64,000 nucleotides of DNA, from NCBI RefSeq assembly GCF_002288385.1, contig NZ_CP016783.1:1116001-1180000 (forward strand), given 5' to 3'. Of the stretch, positions 1 to 8,682 are shown in pieces. This DNA is from Candidatus Planktophila lacus. Its GTDB lineage: Bacteria > Actinomycetota > Actinomycetes > Nanopelagicales > Nanopelagicaceae. How positions within the stretch are numbered: the stretch's first letter is position 1; the number at the start of each line of letters is the position of its first letter. The translations under genes were made by a program, and so were the position numbers. The notes under the pieces are model-generated. The model was not told the DNA's origin. It saw only the letters and a program-made list of their open reading frames with translations, and searched no databases.

Positions 1-701
1 AAAACTAAATCCAAAGTATTCGGTGAAAGGTTTGAAGTTGGCGTAATCAGAAGGCCAGCAAGTGAAGATGCCGCACCAGAAAACGCCCAGCTAAGTGAGC
101 GAGTGAAGTTAGTTCTAATTCCACTGAGTCGAGCAACCTCTGAATTCAAAGCTGTGGCGCGCATTGCAAGTCCTACGCCGGTTTTCTTAAAGAAGAGCGT
201 CGTTAAAGCCAAGGTAGATAAAACAACGGTAATTACAAATACATCGAATGAGGTAAATGGCATCACATTGCCAGCAACGGTGAAACCTTCTTGCGCATAT
301 GGCGCTGGAAACCCTCGTTCCTCAGCAGCCCAAATAATTCCTGCTAAAGCTTGTAGAACTCCCAAAATACCAAGGGATGCGATTACCGGAATCGCCGCGC
401 GCATTGATTCGCTGCTCAAAAGTTCGGTCTTCTTTTTATTGGATAGTGGGCGCATTACCAAGATATCTAACAAGGCTCCCATTACAGCGCCTACTAAAAT
501 TGCAACAACAAATGCCAACCAGTAAGAATTTCCATTGGTAATCATGGTCGATGCGATGTAAGTGCTAAACATCGCTTGGCCCATCTGGGCATAGTTAAGG
601 ATTCCAGCCCCGCGCCAAACGATGACAAGACCCAGTGCAACTAATGCATAAATTGCTCCGCGAGATGTGCCAGAGAACAGGGCCGCTAGAAATGTATCCA
701 T
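1..701 (-). CDS. livH: LivH-type ABC transporter permease (partial, C-terminus cut by window edge)
   Basis: Inner-membrane permease of a branched-chain amino acid or related (urea/amide) ABC importer. I translated the minus strand from an ATG at 701; about 233 codons stay open to the window edge. The N-terminus is a membrane helix with GAIYALVALGLVIVW, followed by the LivH hallmark GILNYAQMGQAMF and further hydrophobic segments separated by an MRPLSNKKTE loop. The ATG overlaps the livF stop by one base (TGATG), so translation is coupled. The family is clear; the substrate cannot be read from the sequence. LivM and the binding protein would be expected just outside the window. Confidence 0.85.
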   Translation of the reverse strand, partial: MDTFLAALFSGTSRGAIYALVALGLVIVWRGAGILNYAQMGQAMFSTYIASTMITNGNSYWLAFVVAILVGAVMGALLDILVMRPLSNKKKTELLSSESMRAAIPVIASLGILGVLQALAGIIWAAEERGFPAPYAQEGFTVAGNVMPFTSFDVFVITVVLSTLALTTLFFKKTGVGLAMRATALNSEVARLSGIRTNFTRSLSWAFSGAASSLAGLLITPTSNLSPNTLDLV

Positions 702-1414
702 CAGTACCCCAAATATGCGGCGCGCAAATTAGCATCCGCCCTTAACTCAGCTGCTGGTCGATCGGCAACGACTTTGCCAAGTGCCAAAAGAACTCCGTGA
801 TCGGCTACGCCAAGTGCCGTATTGGCATTTTGTTCAACTAGTAAAACTGTGAGACCAGTTGTGCGACAGAGAATATTTATTGAATCAATGATCTGTTCTA
901 CAACTAACGGTGCAAGGCCAAGAGATGGTTCATCTAAAAGCAGTAACTTGGGGCGCGAAACCAGCGCGCGACTAATGGCCAACATCTGACGTTCGCCACC
1001 TGAGAGAGTTCCAGCCAACTGTTTGCGGCGTTCTTTCAAACGAGGAAATAGTTCGAACATCTCATCCTGTGCAGCAATTACATCTGCTTTGAATTTACGG
1101 CGCCGAAATAGCGATCCCATTGAGATATTTTCTTCAACGGTTAACTCTGAGATAACGGCGTGGCCTTCAGGAACATGGGCGATGCCATCTCGCACAATAT
1201 CTTCGGCGCGCTTGCCGATTAGAGATTTTCCGCTCCAGGTGATTGAGCCAGACGCTGGATGTTCTAGGCCAGAGATGGTGCGTAACAAAGTGCTCTTACC
1301 GGCGCCGTTTGCACCGATAACTGTTGTTATCTTCGATTCTTGTGCTGTAAACGAAACGCCGTCGAGTGCAATTACCGAACCAAAACTGGTTACTAAATCT
1401 TTAACTTCAAGCAT
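701..1414 (-). CDS. livF: LivF-type branched-chain amino acid ABC transporter ATPase
   Basis: One of the two cytoplasmic ATPases that drive a LivHMGF-type importer. 237 aa, the usual LivF size. Walker A GANGAGKS at residues 34-41, HVPEGHAVISELTVEEN (typical of LivF), an intact signature LSGGERQ near 137, Walker B LLLLDEPSLGLAP directly after, and the switch region VEQN. Start ATG at 1414 overlaps the end of livG by 8 bp, with GGAG just upstream inside livG. Lies between livG and livH in one transcription unit. Confidence 0.93.
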   Translation of the reverse strand: MLEVKDLVTSFGSVIALDGVSFTAQESKITTVIGANGAGKSTLLRTISGLEHPASGSITWSGKSLIGKRAEDIVRDGIAHVPEGHAVISELTVEENISMGSLFRRRKFKADVIAAQDEMFELFPRLKERRKQLAGTLSGGERQMLAISRALVSRPKLLLLDEPSLGLAPLVVEQIIDSINILCRTTGLTVLLVEQNANTALGVADHGVLLALGKVVADRPAAELRADANLRAAYLGY

Positions 1415-2195
1415 TGTTGACTCCTAATTGATCGGTGCCACTTTGATTTGAAGTTCCAAGATATGCCGCAAGAACTGCTGGGTCGCGCTTAACGGTATCG
1501 AAGGATCCGCTGGCGATAACTTTGCCAAAATTCAATACGTAGACTTGATCTGAAATCGCACCAATGAAATCAACGTGGTGCTCAACGATGATAATTGCAC
1601 AGCGTTGCTTTAACTGCCTTAGCAAGTCGGCGAACTTATCAATATCATCTTGGCCAAGTCCAGCAGCTGGTTCATCAAGAAGTAAAATCTTCGGTTCTGA
1701 AACTAGAGCTCTTGCAATGGATACGCGCTTTGTTTCGGGATACGTTAACTCTGATGGCGTCTTATCTGCTAAATCCAGCGCTCCTGCCCAGGCCAGCGCA
1801 TCTTGTGCTTTAGCGCGGAGTTTGCGTTCTGATTTTGCAGATAGCCCAAAGAGATCTTTTAGGAAATTGCTCTCACGCTTCTTATCTGCACCCATCATGA
1901 CATTTTCAATAACACTTAACCCGCTAAATAGACCAACGCCTTGCAAGGTACGGCTTATCTCAAAATTTGCTAGCTCGTAACTTTTTAGCCAATCAACTTT
2001 CTTGCCATGGATTGAGATCTCACCAGATGTCGGTGCGACTAAGCCTGAGATGCAATTAAACAAAGTGGTCTTGCCTGCGCCATTTGGACCAATTAGCCCA
2101 ACGATCGAATTAGGCGCAACGTCGATGAAAACATCATCGAGGGCAATGAGTCCACCAAAGTTGACTCGTAAATTTGCAATCGCTAAAACGCTCAT
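1407..2195 (-). CDS. livG: LivG-type branched-chain amino acid ABC transporter ATPase
   Basis: Second ATPase of the Liv-type importer, 262 aa. Walker A GPNGAGKT at residues 36-43, Walker B ILLLDEPAAGL near 170, switch region EHHVDF, C-terminal LAAYLG as in LivG. Odd point: the ABC signature, normally LSYGxQ in LivG, reads LTYPET (150-155), so the conserved glycine is a proline. The ATG at 2195 overlaps the alr stop by 4 bp (ATGA). The short tail after YLG is poorly conserved looking. The family assignment is secure; activity with this signature is not. Confidence 0.9.
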   Translation of the reverse strand: MSVLAIANLRVNFGGLIALDDVFIDVAPNSIVGLIGPNGAGKTTLFNCISGLVAPTSGEISIHGKKVDWLKSYELANFEISRTLQGVGLFSGLSVIENVMMGADKKRESNFLKDLFGLSAKSERKLRAKAQDALAWAGALDLADKTPSELTYPETKRVSIARALVSEPKILLLDEPAAGLGQDDIDKFADLLRQLKQRCAIIIVEHHVDFIGAISDQVYVLNFGKVIASGSFDTVKRDPAVLAAYLGTSNQSGTDQLGVNNA

Positions 2196-3292
2196 GGTTC
2201 GTAAATTCTAGGCACACGCGGGCCAATTCGGGTAACTATCTCGTAATTAATTGAGCCCGAAGCTGCACCCCAATCATCTGCCGTGTACTCGCCATCTGCA
2301 CCGGATCCGAAAACTGTGACCCAATCGCCAGATTGCGCAGGGGAATCCGCTGCTAAATCAACAACGAATTGATCCATAGATACTCGTCCAATGATTGGCG
2401 CTTTTTCTCCCAGAAAACTGACACCCGCGCTTTGTGCAACACGAGGAATTCCGTCGGCATAACCCATCGCAACCAGTCCTAGCTTGGTCGCTGACTTTGT
2501 AACCGCCGTTGCTCCGTAACCAACTGGGCTTCCGGCGGGAACTTTCTTTACAAGATGTAACTTGGCGCGCAAAGTCATCGCAGGAATTAACCCAAGATCT
2601 TTAGATGTACCGAGTGTTTTTACATCAGGACTTAGGCCATACATAGCAATTCCAGTTCGCACCATGTCAAAGCCAGATGCCTGATCTTTGATCGTGGCAG
2701 CTGAATTTGAAAGGTGGCGAATCAAATTTGGGTATCCAAAAGATTCAAGGGATGCAACCATCTTTTTAAATCGATTGAGTTGACTTAAATTTTGTGGCTG
2801 TCCAGGTTCATCTGCGCGCGCGAAGTGGGAGAAGATTCCAACTATTTCAACCCCGTGTAGATGAAGTGCATCAATCTTCGGCCATTCATCCAAGAATCCG
2901 CCACGAGTCATTCCGGTATCAACTTCTAAATGAACGCGCGGGCGCTTGTCACTTTTTACTGCGCTAACTTCATCCAACGCCTTTATTGATGCAACTGCAA
3001 TATCGATGTTGTTATCTACTGCGCTTTGAAAATCTGATCCCGGTGGAACTAACCACGCCAAGATCGGTGCAGTTATTCCAGCAGCGCGAAGAGCAATCGC
3101 TTCTTCAAGGAGTGCAACACCTAACCAAGTAGCTCCGCCATCAAGTGCCGCTTTTGCAACTGGCACGAGCCCGTGTCCATAAGCATCTGCTTTCACAACT
3201 GCCATCAAGTCAACGCCAGCTTTCGCCTTTAGCGTTGCCACGTTGGCTTTAATTGCAGAGAGATTTACGACTACTTCGGCGCGATTTGTCAT
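2192..3292 (-). CDS. alr: Alanine racemase
   Basis: PLP enzyme that interconverts L- and D-alanine for peptidoglycan. 366 aa. The N-terminal barrel holds the PLP lysine in [11 protein letters not shown] (about residues 32-42). The middle region has [12 protein letters not shown] and the C-terminal domain has the catalytic tyrosine in GYGATAVT, plus [12 protein letters not shown]. Start ATG overlaps the acpS stop by 4 bp. The acpS-alr pairing is common in Actinobacteria; the direct fusion of this operon to livGFH downstream is less expected. Confidence 0.96.
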   Translation of the reverse strand: MTNRAEVVVNLSAIKANVATLKAKAGVDLMAVVKADAYGHGLVPVAKAALDGGATWLGVALLEEAIALRAAGITAPILAWLVPPGSDFQSAVDNNIDIAVASIKALDEVSAVKSDKRPRVHLEVDTGMTRGGFLDEWPKIDALHLHGVEIVGIFSHFARADEPGQPQNLSQLNRFKKMVASLESFGYPNLIRHLSNSAATIKDQASGFDMVRTGIAMYGLSPDVKTLGTSKDLGLIPAMTLRAKLHLVKKVPAGSPVGYGATAVTKSATKLGLVAMGYADGIPRVAQSAGVSFLGEKAPIIGRVSMDQFVVDLAADSPAQSGDWVTVFGSGADGEYTADDWGAASGSINYEIVTRIGPRVPRIYEP

Positions 3293-3630
3293 CGTTCCAC
3301 CACCACCATCGCCGATGCGATTCCGGCATCGTGAGATAAAGAAAGGTGCACGCGTGCACCATCTACTAACTCTGCTATCTCGCCGCGAAAGAGAAAATCT
3401 GGTTTACCGCTCTCGTGATTTATGACTTCGGCTTCGTGCCAAGAAAGTCCATGGCCGGCATTAAGCGCTTTCGCTAAAGCCTCTTTGGCGGCAAAGCGCG
3501 CTGCCAGTGAATGAATTGGTTTTACTTGTTCAGCAGGAGTGAACAGTTTTTCGCGAAGTGATGGCGTGCGCTCGAGCGATTGGGAGAAACGTTCGATATC
3601 TACGACATCTATTCCAATCCCATCGATCAT
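3289..3630 (-). CDS. acpS: Holo-[acyl-carrier-protein] synthase
   Basis: Transfers 4'-phosphopantetheine from CoA to acyl carrier protein. 113 aa, normal for AcpS. It begins [15 protein letters not shown], whose aspartate binds the metal, and carries [12 protein letters not shown], whose glutamate completes the site. [18 protein letters not shown] is the C-terminal conserved strand. Follows the PAP2 gene by 20 bp and overlaps alr by 4 bp. Confidence 0.95.
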   Translation of the reverse strand: MIDGIGIDVVDIERFSQSLERTPSLREKLFTPAEQVKPIHSLAARFAAKEALAKALNAGHGLSWHEAEVINHESGKPDFLFRGEIAELVDGARVHLSLSHDAGIASAMVVVER

Positions 3631-3650
3631 GGGGTGGAGTCTAATTGGCG

Positions 3651-4319
3651 TTAGGAGAGTTGGCTATTAGATGGGTAATAGCGATCTACCGCGATCACCA
3701 AAACCAAGAGAGATGCGCCGATGAATAAACCGCCGAGTAGATCCGAGAACCAATGAGTGTCGCGGACTAAAGAGACTATGCAAACGGTCAAACTAATTGT
3801 GGCAACGCCTGCGCTAGCCAGACGGCCGCGATAACGATCGACGTGGGCATAGCGATAAATTAAATATGCAAGGACTCCCCAAGTAAGAAGTGCATTTGAG
3901 GCATGGCCACTTGGGTATGACATTCCGCCGAAGTGAAGTAGATCGATTCCAACCTTTGGCTTGGTGCGACCTAGGCCAAATTTAAATAGACCTACAACTA
4001 AGTTAAGAGAGATCAACGAAAGAATTGCCAAATTCAGTGGACGCCAGGTTTTAAATCTCCGCGCAATGTAGAAAGCGGCGATAAGAAGTGCGGTAGCAGT
4101 AACGCCACGCAAACCAAGGTCATCTAATCTGCGAATAATGAATCCACTTACTCCACGAAATTCTGGACGCTCTAGATCATGGATCCATTTGTCGATTTCA
4201 ATTAGCGGCCCATTAATGATTACTTGATGAGTAATTAGGAGAAATCCAGCAAATAGCGCTGCAGACCAGCGCGCAGCGCGCACCATCTGGGCGCGACGCG
4301 AATCAAGGACTGCCTGCAT
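3651..4319 (-). CDS. PAP2-family membrane phosphatase
   Basis: Probable phosphatidic-acid or undecaprenyl-pyrophosphate type phosphatase with about six membrane helices, 222 aa. The three PAP2 motifs are visible: KFGLGRTKP (motif 1, with K in place of the usual R before P), SYPSGHASN (motif 2, catalytic His) and [13 protein letters not shown] (motif 3). It lies 2 bp after glmS and just before acpS, among envelope precursor genes, which fits a role in lipid carrier recycling. The exact substrate is not readable. Confidence 0.85.
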   Translation of the reverse strand: MQAVLDSRRAQMVRAARWSAALFAGFLLITHQVIINGPLIEIDKWIHDLERPEFRGVSGFIIRRLDDLGLRGVTATALLIAAFYIARRFKTWRPLNLAILSLISLNLVVGLFKFGLGRTKPKVGIDLLHFGGMSYPSGHASNALLTWGVLAYLIYRYAHVDRYRGRLASAGVATISLTVCIVSLVRDTHWFSDLLGGLFIGASLLVLVIAVDRYYPSNSQLS

Positions 4320-4321
4320 AA

Positions 4322-6166
4322 TTATTCGACCGTTACTGATTTAGCTAAATTGCGTGGCTGATCAACATCATTTCCGCGCGCAATCGCCATTTCGTAGGCA
4401 AAGACTTGTAGGGGAACTGTGGCCAAGATTGGTTGAAAGAGCGGTGAGCACGCTGGGATGCGAATGATGTGTTCTGCGCCAACAACTTCAGCGCCTTCGT
4501 GTGCGATGACAATTACGCGCGCACCACGAGCTTTCACTTCTTGGATATTGCTAAGCATCTTTTCATCTAGTGAGTGATCGCTGCCGGAAGGCAAGATCGC
4601 GATTACGGGCGTGCCTTTTTCGGCATCGATTAACGCGATCGAACCGTGCTTGAGCTCTCCCCCAGCAAATCCTTCCGCGTGGATATATGCGAGTTCCTTC
4701 AGCTTCAAAGCACCTTCTAGAACAACTGGGTAACCAATATTGCGACCGATAAAGAGAACGGTTTCAGATTTTGCAAAAGTGCGAGTAAGTGCGCGAAGTG
4801 GTTCGACGGTTTCGAGGATTTGTTCGATCTTGCCTGGTAGTTCGAGCATTTCGTTGTAAAGATCGCGAACCTGAGCATCGGTTAACTCACCACGAACCTG
4901 TGCCAAATGCAGACCAATTAAATCAACGGCAACGATCTGGGTTAGCAGCGCTTTAGTTGAAGCGACTGCAATTTCAGGACCGGCATGTGTGTAAAGAACG
5001 GCATCTGATTCGCGCGGAATCGTTGAGCTATTTGTATTGCAGATCGCAAGTACTCGCGCACCCGCAGCCTTAGCATGGCGGATAGCCATCAAGGTATCCA
5101 TCGTTTCGCCAGATTGAGAAATGGCGATAACTAAAGTGTTGGAATCAATGATCGGATCGCGGTAGCGATATTCGCTGGCAATTTCTACTTCTACAGAAAT
5201 CTTCGCCCATTTTTCAATTACATATTTAGCGATCATTCCTGCGTGATAAGCGGTTCCACAAGCGATTACAACAATCTTCTTGAGCGCTTTAATTTCAGCC
5301 TCTGACATATGTAATTCATCGAGTTCGATCTTGCCGTTATCTGTTAAGCGGCCAATCAAAGTGTCGGCAACTGCCTTGGGTTGCTCGAAGATCTCCTTGA
5401 GCATGAAGTGGGAGTATCCACCTTTTTGCGCAGATGCTGAATCCCAAGTAATTGCATATTCCTTGGGAACTACTGCTTTGCCATCTAAGCCAATGATGCT
5501 GATGCCAGCTGGCGTCATGGTGATGATCTCGTCTTGGCCAAGTTCTACCGCGCGCTTGGTGTAATCGATAAAGGCTGCAACATCGGAGGCCATAAAGTTT
5601 TCGCCATCGCCTAAACCAACAACGAGCGGTGAATTGCGGCGTACTCCAACAATTACTTCAGGGGCATCGGCGTGAACTGCAACGAGAGTAAATGAGCCGC
5701 GTAAGCGCTTTACCGCATCTAACATCGCAGCAGTTAAATCGCCGCCATGAGATTTACGAAGTTCAGAGAGTAAATGTGCAACTGATTCAGTGTCAGTATC
5801 TGATGAAAATTCGTGGCCGCGTGATTGGAGCTCGGCCTTTAGCTCTGAATAATTCTCGATGATGCCGTTATGGATAACGGCAAGCTTTCCTTCATTGTCA
5901 GTGTGCGGATGTGCGTTGCGATCTGTTGGTCCACCATGTGTTGCCCAACGAGTGTGGCCAATTCCAGAGTGAACAACCGGCATATTTGCAGGCAGTGAGC
6001 CTTCAAGATTTGTTAACTTACCGGCGCGCTTTTCAATAAATAGAGCGCCCGATGTACCAAGTGCGATTCCGGCTGAGTCGTAACCACGATATTCAAGGCG
6101 ACGTAGACCTTCGATGAGCGGAGTAATTGCAGACTGTGGCCCTGTGTAACCCACAATTCCGCACAC
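4322..6166 (-). CDS. glmS: Glutamine--fructose-6-phosphate aminotransferase (isomerizing)
   Basis: Makes glucosamine-6-phosphate from fructose-6-phosphate and glutamine, the first step to UDP-GlcNAc. 614 aa. The nucleophile Cys follows the initiator (MCGIVGYTGP). The N-terminal half has the Ntn glutaminase motifs RWATHGGPT and HNGIIENY. Two SIS domains follow with CGTAYHAG, SQSGETMDT and ASTKALLTQ, and the C-terminus is DQPRNLAKSVTVE. The start codon is GTG, fixed by the obligatory Cys2. It begins 6 bp after the glmM stop, so GlmM and GlmS, consecutive pathway enzymes, are co-transcribed. Confidence 0.97.
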   Translation of the reverse strand: MCGIVGYTGPQSAITPLIEGLRRLEYRGYDSAGIALGTSGALFIEKRAGKLTNLEGSLPANMPVVHSGIGHTRWATHGGPTDRNAHPHTDNEGKLAVIHNGIIENYSELKAELQSRGHEFSSDTDTESVAHLLSELRKSHGGDLTAAMLDAVKRLRGSFTLVAVHADAPEVIVGVRRNSPLVVGLGDGENFMASDVAAFIDYTKRAVELGQDEIITMTPAGISIIGLDGKAVVPKEYAITWDSASAQKGGYSHFMLKEIFEQPKAVADTLIGRLTDNGKIELDELHMSEAEIKALKKIVVIACGTAYHAGMIAKYVIEKWAKISVEVEIASEYRYRDPIIDSNTLVIAISQSGETMDTLMAIRHAKAAGARVLAICNTNSSTIPRESDAVLYTHAGPEIAVASTKALLTQIVAVDLIGLHLAQVRGELTDAQVRDLYNEMLELPGKIEQILETVEPLRALTRTFAKSETVLFIGRNIGYPVVLEGALKLKELAYIHAEGFAGGELKHGSIALIDAEKGTPVIAILPSGSDHSLDEKMLSNIQEVKARGARVIVIAHEGAEVVGAEHIIRIPACSPLFQPILATVPLQVFAYEMAIARGNDVDQPRNLAKSVTVE

Positions 6167-6172
6167 TGTTAT

Positions 6173-7549
6173 CTACCCCAGCTCTGATTGAACGACCTTT
6201 GCCAAGTCGTTTGCTATTTCGCTGGCTAGGTTATCACTCTGGGCTTCAACCATCACGCGGACAAGCGGTTCGGTGCCAGATGCTCTTAATAAAACGCGAC
6301 CATGTTCGCCAAGTTTTGCCTCTGCCGCTGAAACCGCTGCCTTAATCACTGCAGAATCTGCAAGACGCTCTTTGGCAACGTTCTTAACATTTACCAATAC
6401 TTGTGGGAAACGCACCAATGTTGATGCAAGATCTTGCAAAGGTTGACCTGATTTAACAACTTCTTGCGCAAGTGCAAGAGCGGTCAATATTCCATCGCCC
6501 GTTGTTGCGAATTCGCGCATGATTAAGTGGCCAGATTGTTCTCCGCCAAGTGAATAGCCTTTTTCCAGCATCTTCTCTAATACATAACGATCGCCAACGG
6601 CAGTTGTTTCAACGTTGATATCTGCGTTCTTCATCGCGTGGAAGAAACCGAGGTTGCTCATCACAGTTGCCACAATCGTGTTTGATTTCAGCGAACCAGA
6701 TGCTTTAAATCCGCGCGCCAAAATAGTCATGATTGCATCACCATCGACCTCATTGCCTTGCGCATCTATCGCTAGCGCACGGTCGGCATCGCCATCGTGG
6801 GCAATTCCAAAATCAGCGCCTTCGCGAAGCACTGCAGTGCGAAGCTGGTGTAAATGTGTAGAGCCGCAATCATCGTTGATATTCCAGCCATCTGGGGCAT
6901 CGAAGATTGAGATTACTTCGGCACCTGCGCGGCGGTAAGTATCAGGTGCAACAGTTGAAGATGCGCCATTTGCACAATCGACGACGATCTTTAAACCCTT
7001 TAGCGGTGTTGAAACGGATGAGAGAAGGTGTGAGATATAACGTTCGCGAGCGCTTTCATCGTTGATCGCACGTCCCACACCGCTGCCGGTAGGGCGCTCC
7101 CATGGTTCGCCGATGCGCGCTTCGATCGCTGCTTCAATGGAATCGTCTAACTTTCCGCCACCGCGTGAAAATAACTTAATGCCGTTATCGGGCATTGGAT
7201 TGTGTGATGCCGAAATCATTACGCCGAGGTCGGCACCGGATTCGGCAACTAAATGTGCAATTGCAGGAGTTGGTAGAACTCCTACGCGATAGACATCAAC
7301 GCCGGCACTAGTTAGACCAGCAACAACTGCTGCTTCTAGGAATTCACCAGATGCGCGTGAGTCATGGCCGACGATTGCTATAGGTCGAGAATTGCTTGCA
7401 ATCTCGCCAGAAGAACTAGGCCGGTGTGATTTATTAGGATTTGTTTCGACGAGAATATGTGCAGCGGCAACGGCGACATCAAGTGCTAATTCAGCAGTTA
7501 AATCACGATTGGCTAAGCCACGTATTCCATCGGTTCCAAAGAGTGCCAC
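6173..7549 (-). CDS. glmM: Phosphoglucosamine mutase
   Basis: Converts glucosamine-6-phosphate to glucosamine-1-phosphate. 458 aa. It starts MALFGTDGIRGLAN (GTG start), has the phosphoserine loop MISASHNPMPDNG, the metal loop DGDADRAL, the sugar loop GEQSGH and the phosphate loop RASGTEPLVRVM. A short polar insert (SHRPSSSGEIASNSRP, about residues 45-60) makes it slightly longer than most GlmM. It sits between rpsI and glmS, the usual actinobacterial order. Confidence 0.96.
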   Translation of the reverse strand: MALFGTDGIRGLANRDLTAELALDVAVAAAHILVETNPNKSHRPSSSGEIASNSRPIAIVGHDSRASGEFLEAAVVAGLTSAGVDVYRVGVLPTPAIAHLVAESGADLGVMISASHNPMPDNGIKLFSRGGGKLDDSIEAAIEARIGEPWERPTGSGVGRAINDESARERYISHLLSSVSTPLKGLKIVVDCANGASSTVAPDTYRRAGAEVISIFDAPDGWNINDDCGSTHLHQLRTAVLREGADFGIAHDGDADRALAIDAQGNEVDGDAIMTILARGFKASGSLKSNTIVATVMSNLGFFHAMKNADINVETTAVGDRYVLEKMLEKGYSLGGEQSGHLIMREFATTGDGILTALALAQEVVKSGQPLQDLASTLVRFPQVLVNVKNVAKERLADSAVIKAAVSAAEAKLGEHGRVLLRASGTEPLVRVMVEAQSDNLASEIANDLAKVVQSELG

Positions 7550-7567
7550 GTTGGGGCGCCTTTGAAA

Positions 7568-8062
7568 TTAACGCTTGCTGTATTGCGAACGCTTACGGGC
7601 CTTCTTCAGACCGTACTTCTTGCGTTCGATAACACGTGCATCACGTGAAAGGAATCCAGCTTTCTTGAGCGCTGGACGGTGTGCTTCAACATCGATCTCG
7701 TTAAGTGAACGAGCAACGCCAAGACGAAGTGCACCGGCTTGACCAGATACTCCGCCACCGTTGATACGAGCAAATACGTCGTACTGGCTTTCAGCACCAA
7801 CAGTGCGGAATGGCTCAGAGACTAGTTGCTGGTGAACTTTATTTGGGAAATAGTTTTCCAGGGTCTTACCGTTTACAACCCAACGTCCTGTTCCAGGTAC
7901 GAGACGAACGCGAGCGACTGCTTCTTTACGACGACCAGTGCCTGCACCAGGTGCCTTGATTGCTGGGCGGTTAGTTGCAGCAGCTGGAGTTGCTGAAGAG
8001 TATGAAGTAGGAACTTCGTTCTCGTCTAGATCTGTAACTTCGTTATAAGTTGTATCTGACAT
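7568..8062 (-). CDS. rpsI: 30S ribosomal protein S9
   Basis: Small-subunit protein whose C-terminal tail reaches the P-site tRNA. 164 aa. The first ~42 residues are an acidic then Ala/Pro-rich extension ([18 protein letters not shown]) seen in actinobacterial S9. The core starts at [15 protein letters not shown] and ends [12 protein letters not shown], the invariant S9 tail. 14 bp downstream of rplM, in the conserved L13-S9 pair. Confidence 0.96.
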   Translation of the reverse strand: MSDTTYNEVTDLDENEVPTSYSSATPAAATNRPAIKAPGAGTGRRKEAVARVRLVPGTGRWVVNGKTLENYFPNKVHQQLVSEPFRTVGAESQYDVFARINGGGVSGQAGALRLGVARSLNEIDVEAHRPALKKAGFLSRDARVIERKKYGLKKARKRSQYSKR

Positions 8063-8076
8063 TTGTTATGGGTCCC

Positions 8077-8529
8077 TTACTTTGCGATCTGTGAAACTTG
8101 AGTGAATACATATGGTGTTGGTGATTGAGCAGCGTGTGGGTGCTCAGGTCCTGCGTAAACCTTTAGCTTTGATGCAACCTGCTGGCCAAGACGGTTCTTT
8201 GGAAGCATTCCCTTGATCGCCTTTTCAACAGCGCGTGTTGGGTGCTTTTCGATTAGCTCGCCGTAAACAGTTGAGCGAAGACCACCTGGGAAACCTGAGT
8301 GGCGGTGTTCAAACTTTGAAAGCGCTTTGTTTCCTGAAAGAGCAATCTTTTCTGCGTTGATGATTACAACAAAGTCGCCCATATCCATGTGTGGTGCAAA
8401 TGTTGCCTTGTGCTTACCGCGAAGAAGAACAGCAGCATGTGTTGCAAGGCGGCCAAGAACTACATCTTGTGCATCGATGACGTGCCATTTACGGACGACA
8501 TCTCCGGCCTTAGGACTATATGTACGCAT
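8077..8529 (-). CDS. rplM: 50S ribosomal protein L13
   Basis: Early-assembly 50S protein, 150 aa, first gene of the rplM-rpsI unit. It begins [30 protein letters not shown], and contains [15 protein letters not shown] and [11 protein letters not shown], all L13 landmarks. The mRNA would start about 85-90 bp upstream, from a good promoter at 8622-8650, leaving a leader with a 10-bp direct repeat. Confidence 0.96.
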   Translation of the reverse strand: MRTYSPKAGDVVRKWHVIDAQDVVLGRLATHAAVLLRGKHKATFAPHMDMGDFVVIINAEKIALSGNKALSKFEHRHSGFPGGLRSTVYGELIEKHPTRAVEKAIKGMLPKNRLGQQVASKLKVYAGPEHPHAAQSPTPYVFTQVSQIAK

Positions 8530-8548
8530 GCTTTATTACCTTCTTCTT

Positions 8549-8569
8549 CTTAGTTTGAACTTAGTTTGA
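8549..8569 (-). repeat. 10-bp direct repeat in the rplM leader
   Basis: Two copies of CTTAGTTTGA (plus-strand reading) at 8549-8558 and 8560-8569, 20-40 bp upstream of the rplM start. The 11-bp period is about one helical turn, so it could be a protein site or a mRNA element. No function is known to me. Confidence 0.4.
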
Positions 8570-8621
8570 GCTCTTGGTTCTGCGGTTTTGCCTTCGGCGC
8601 CTTATCTGGCGCAGGGGATGA

Positions 8622-8650
8622 ACTTTACCTTTCATGCGTAGCAGGGTCAA
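8622..8650 (-). promoter_or_regulatory. Sigma-70-type promoter for rplM-rpsI
   Basis: On the minus strand TTGACC (-35, 8645-8650) and TAAAGT (-10, 8622-8627) are separated by 17 bp. The same hexamers recur ahead of rplJ. It lies in the 153-bp gap between the ABC-F gene and rplM. Confidence 0.65.
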
Positions 8651-8682
8651 AATGGCCTAAATCCACGCATACCAGCCGCCCC

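Noticed and set aside
103-525. 140-codon plus-strand open frame at the window start
   Set aside because: The minus strand here encodes a clear LivH permease; the plus-strand frame is its shadow.
8591-8616. GGCGCC-centred repeats in the rplM leader as a riboswitch
   Set aside because: Only short, imperfect pairing (GGCGCC and GGCGC) and no match to a riboswitch core that I know.
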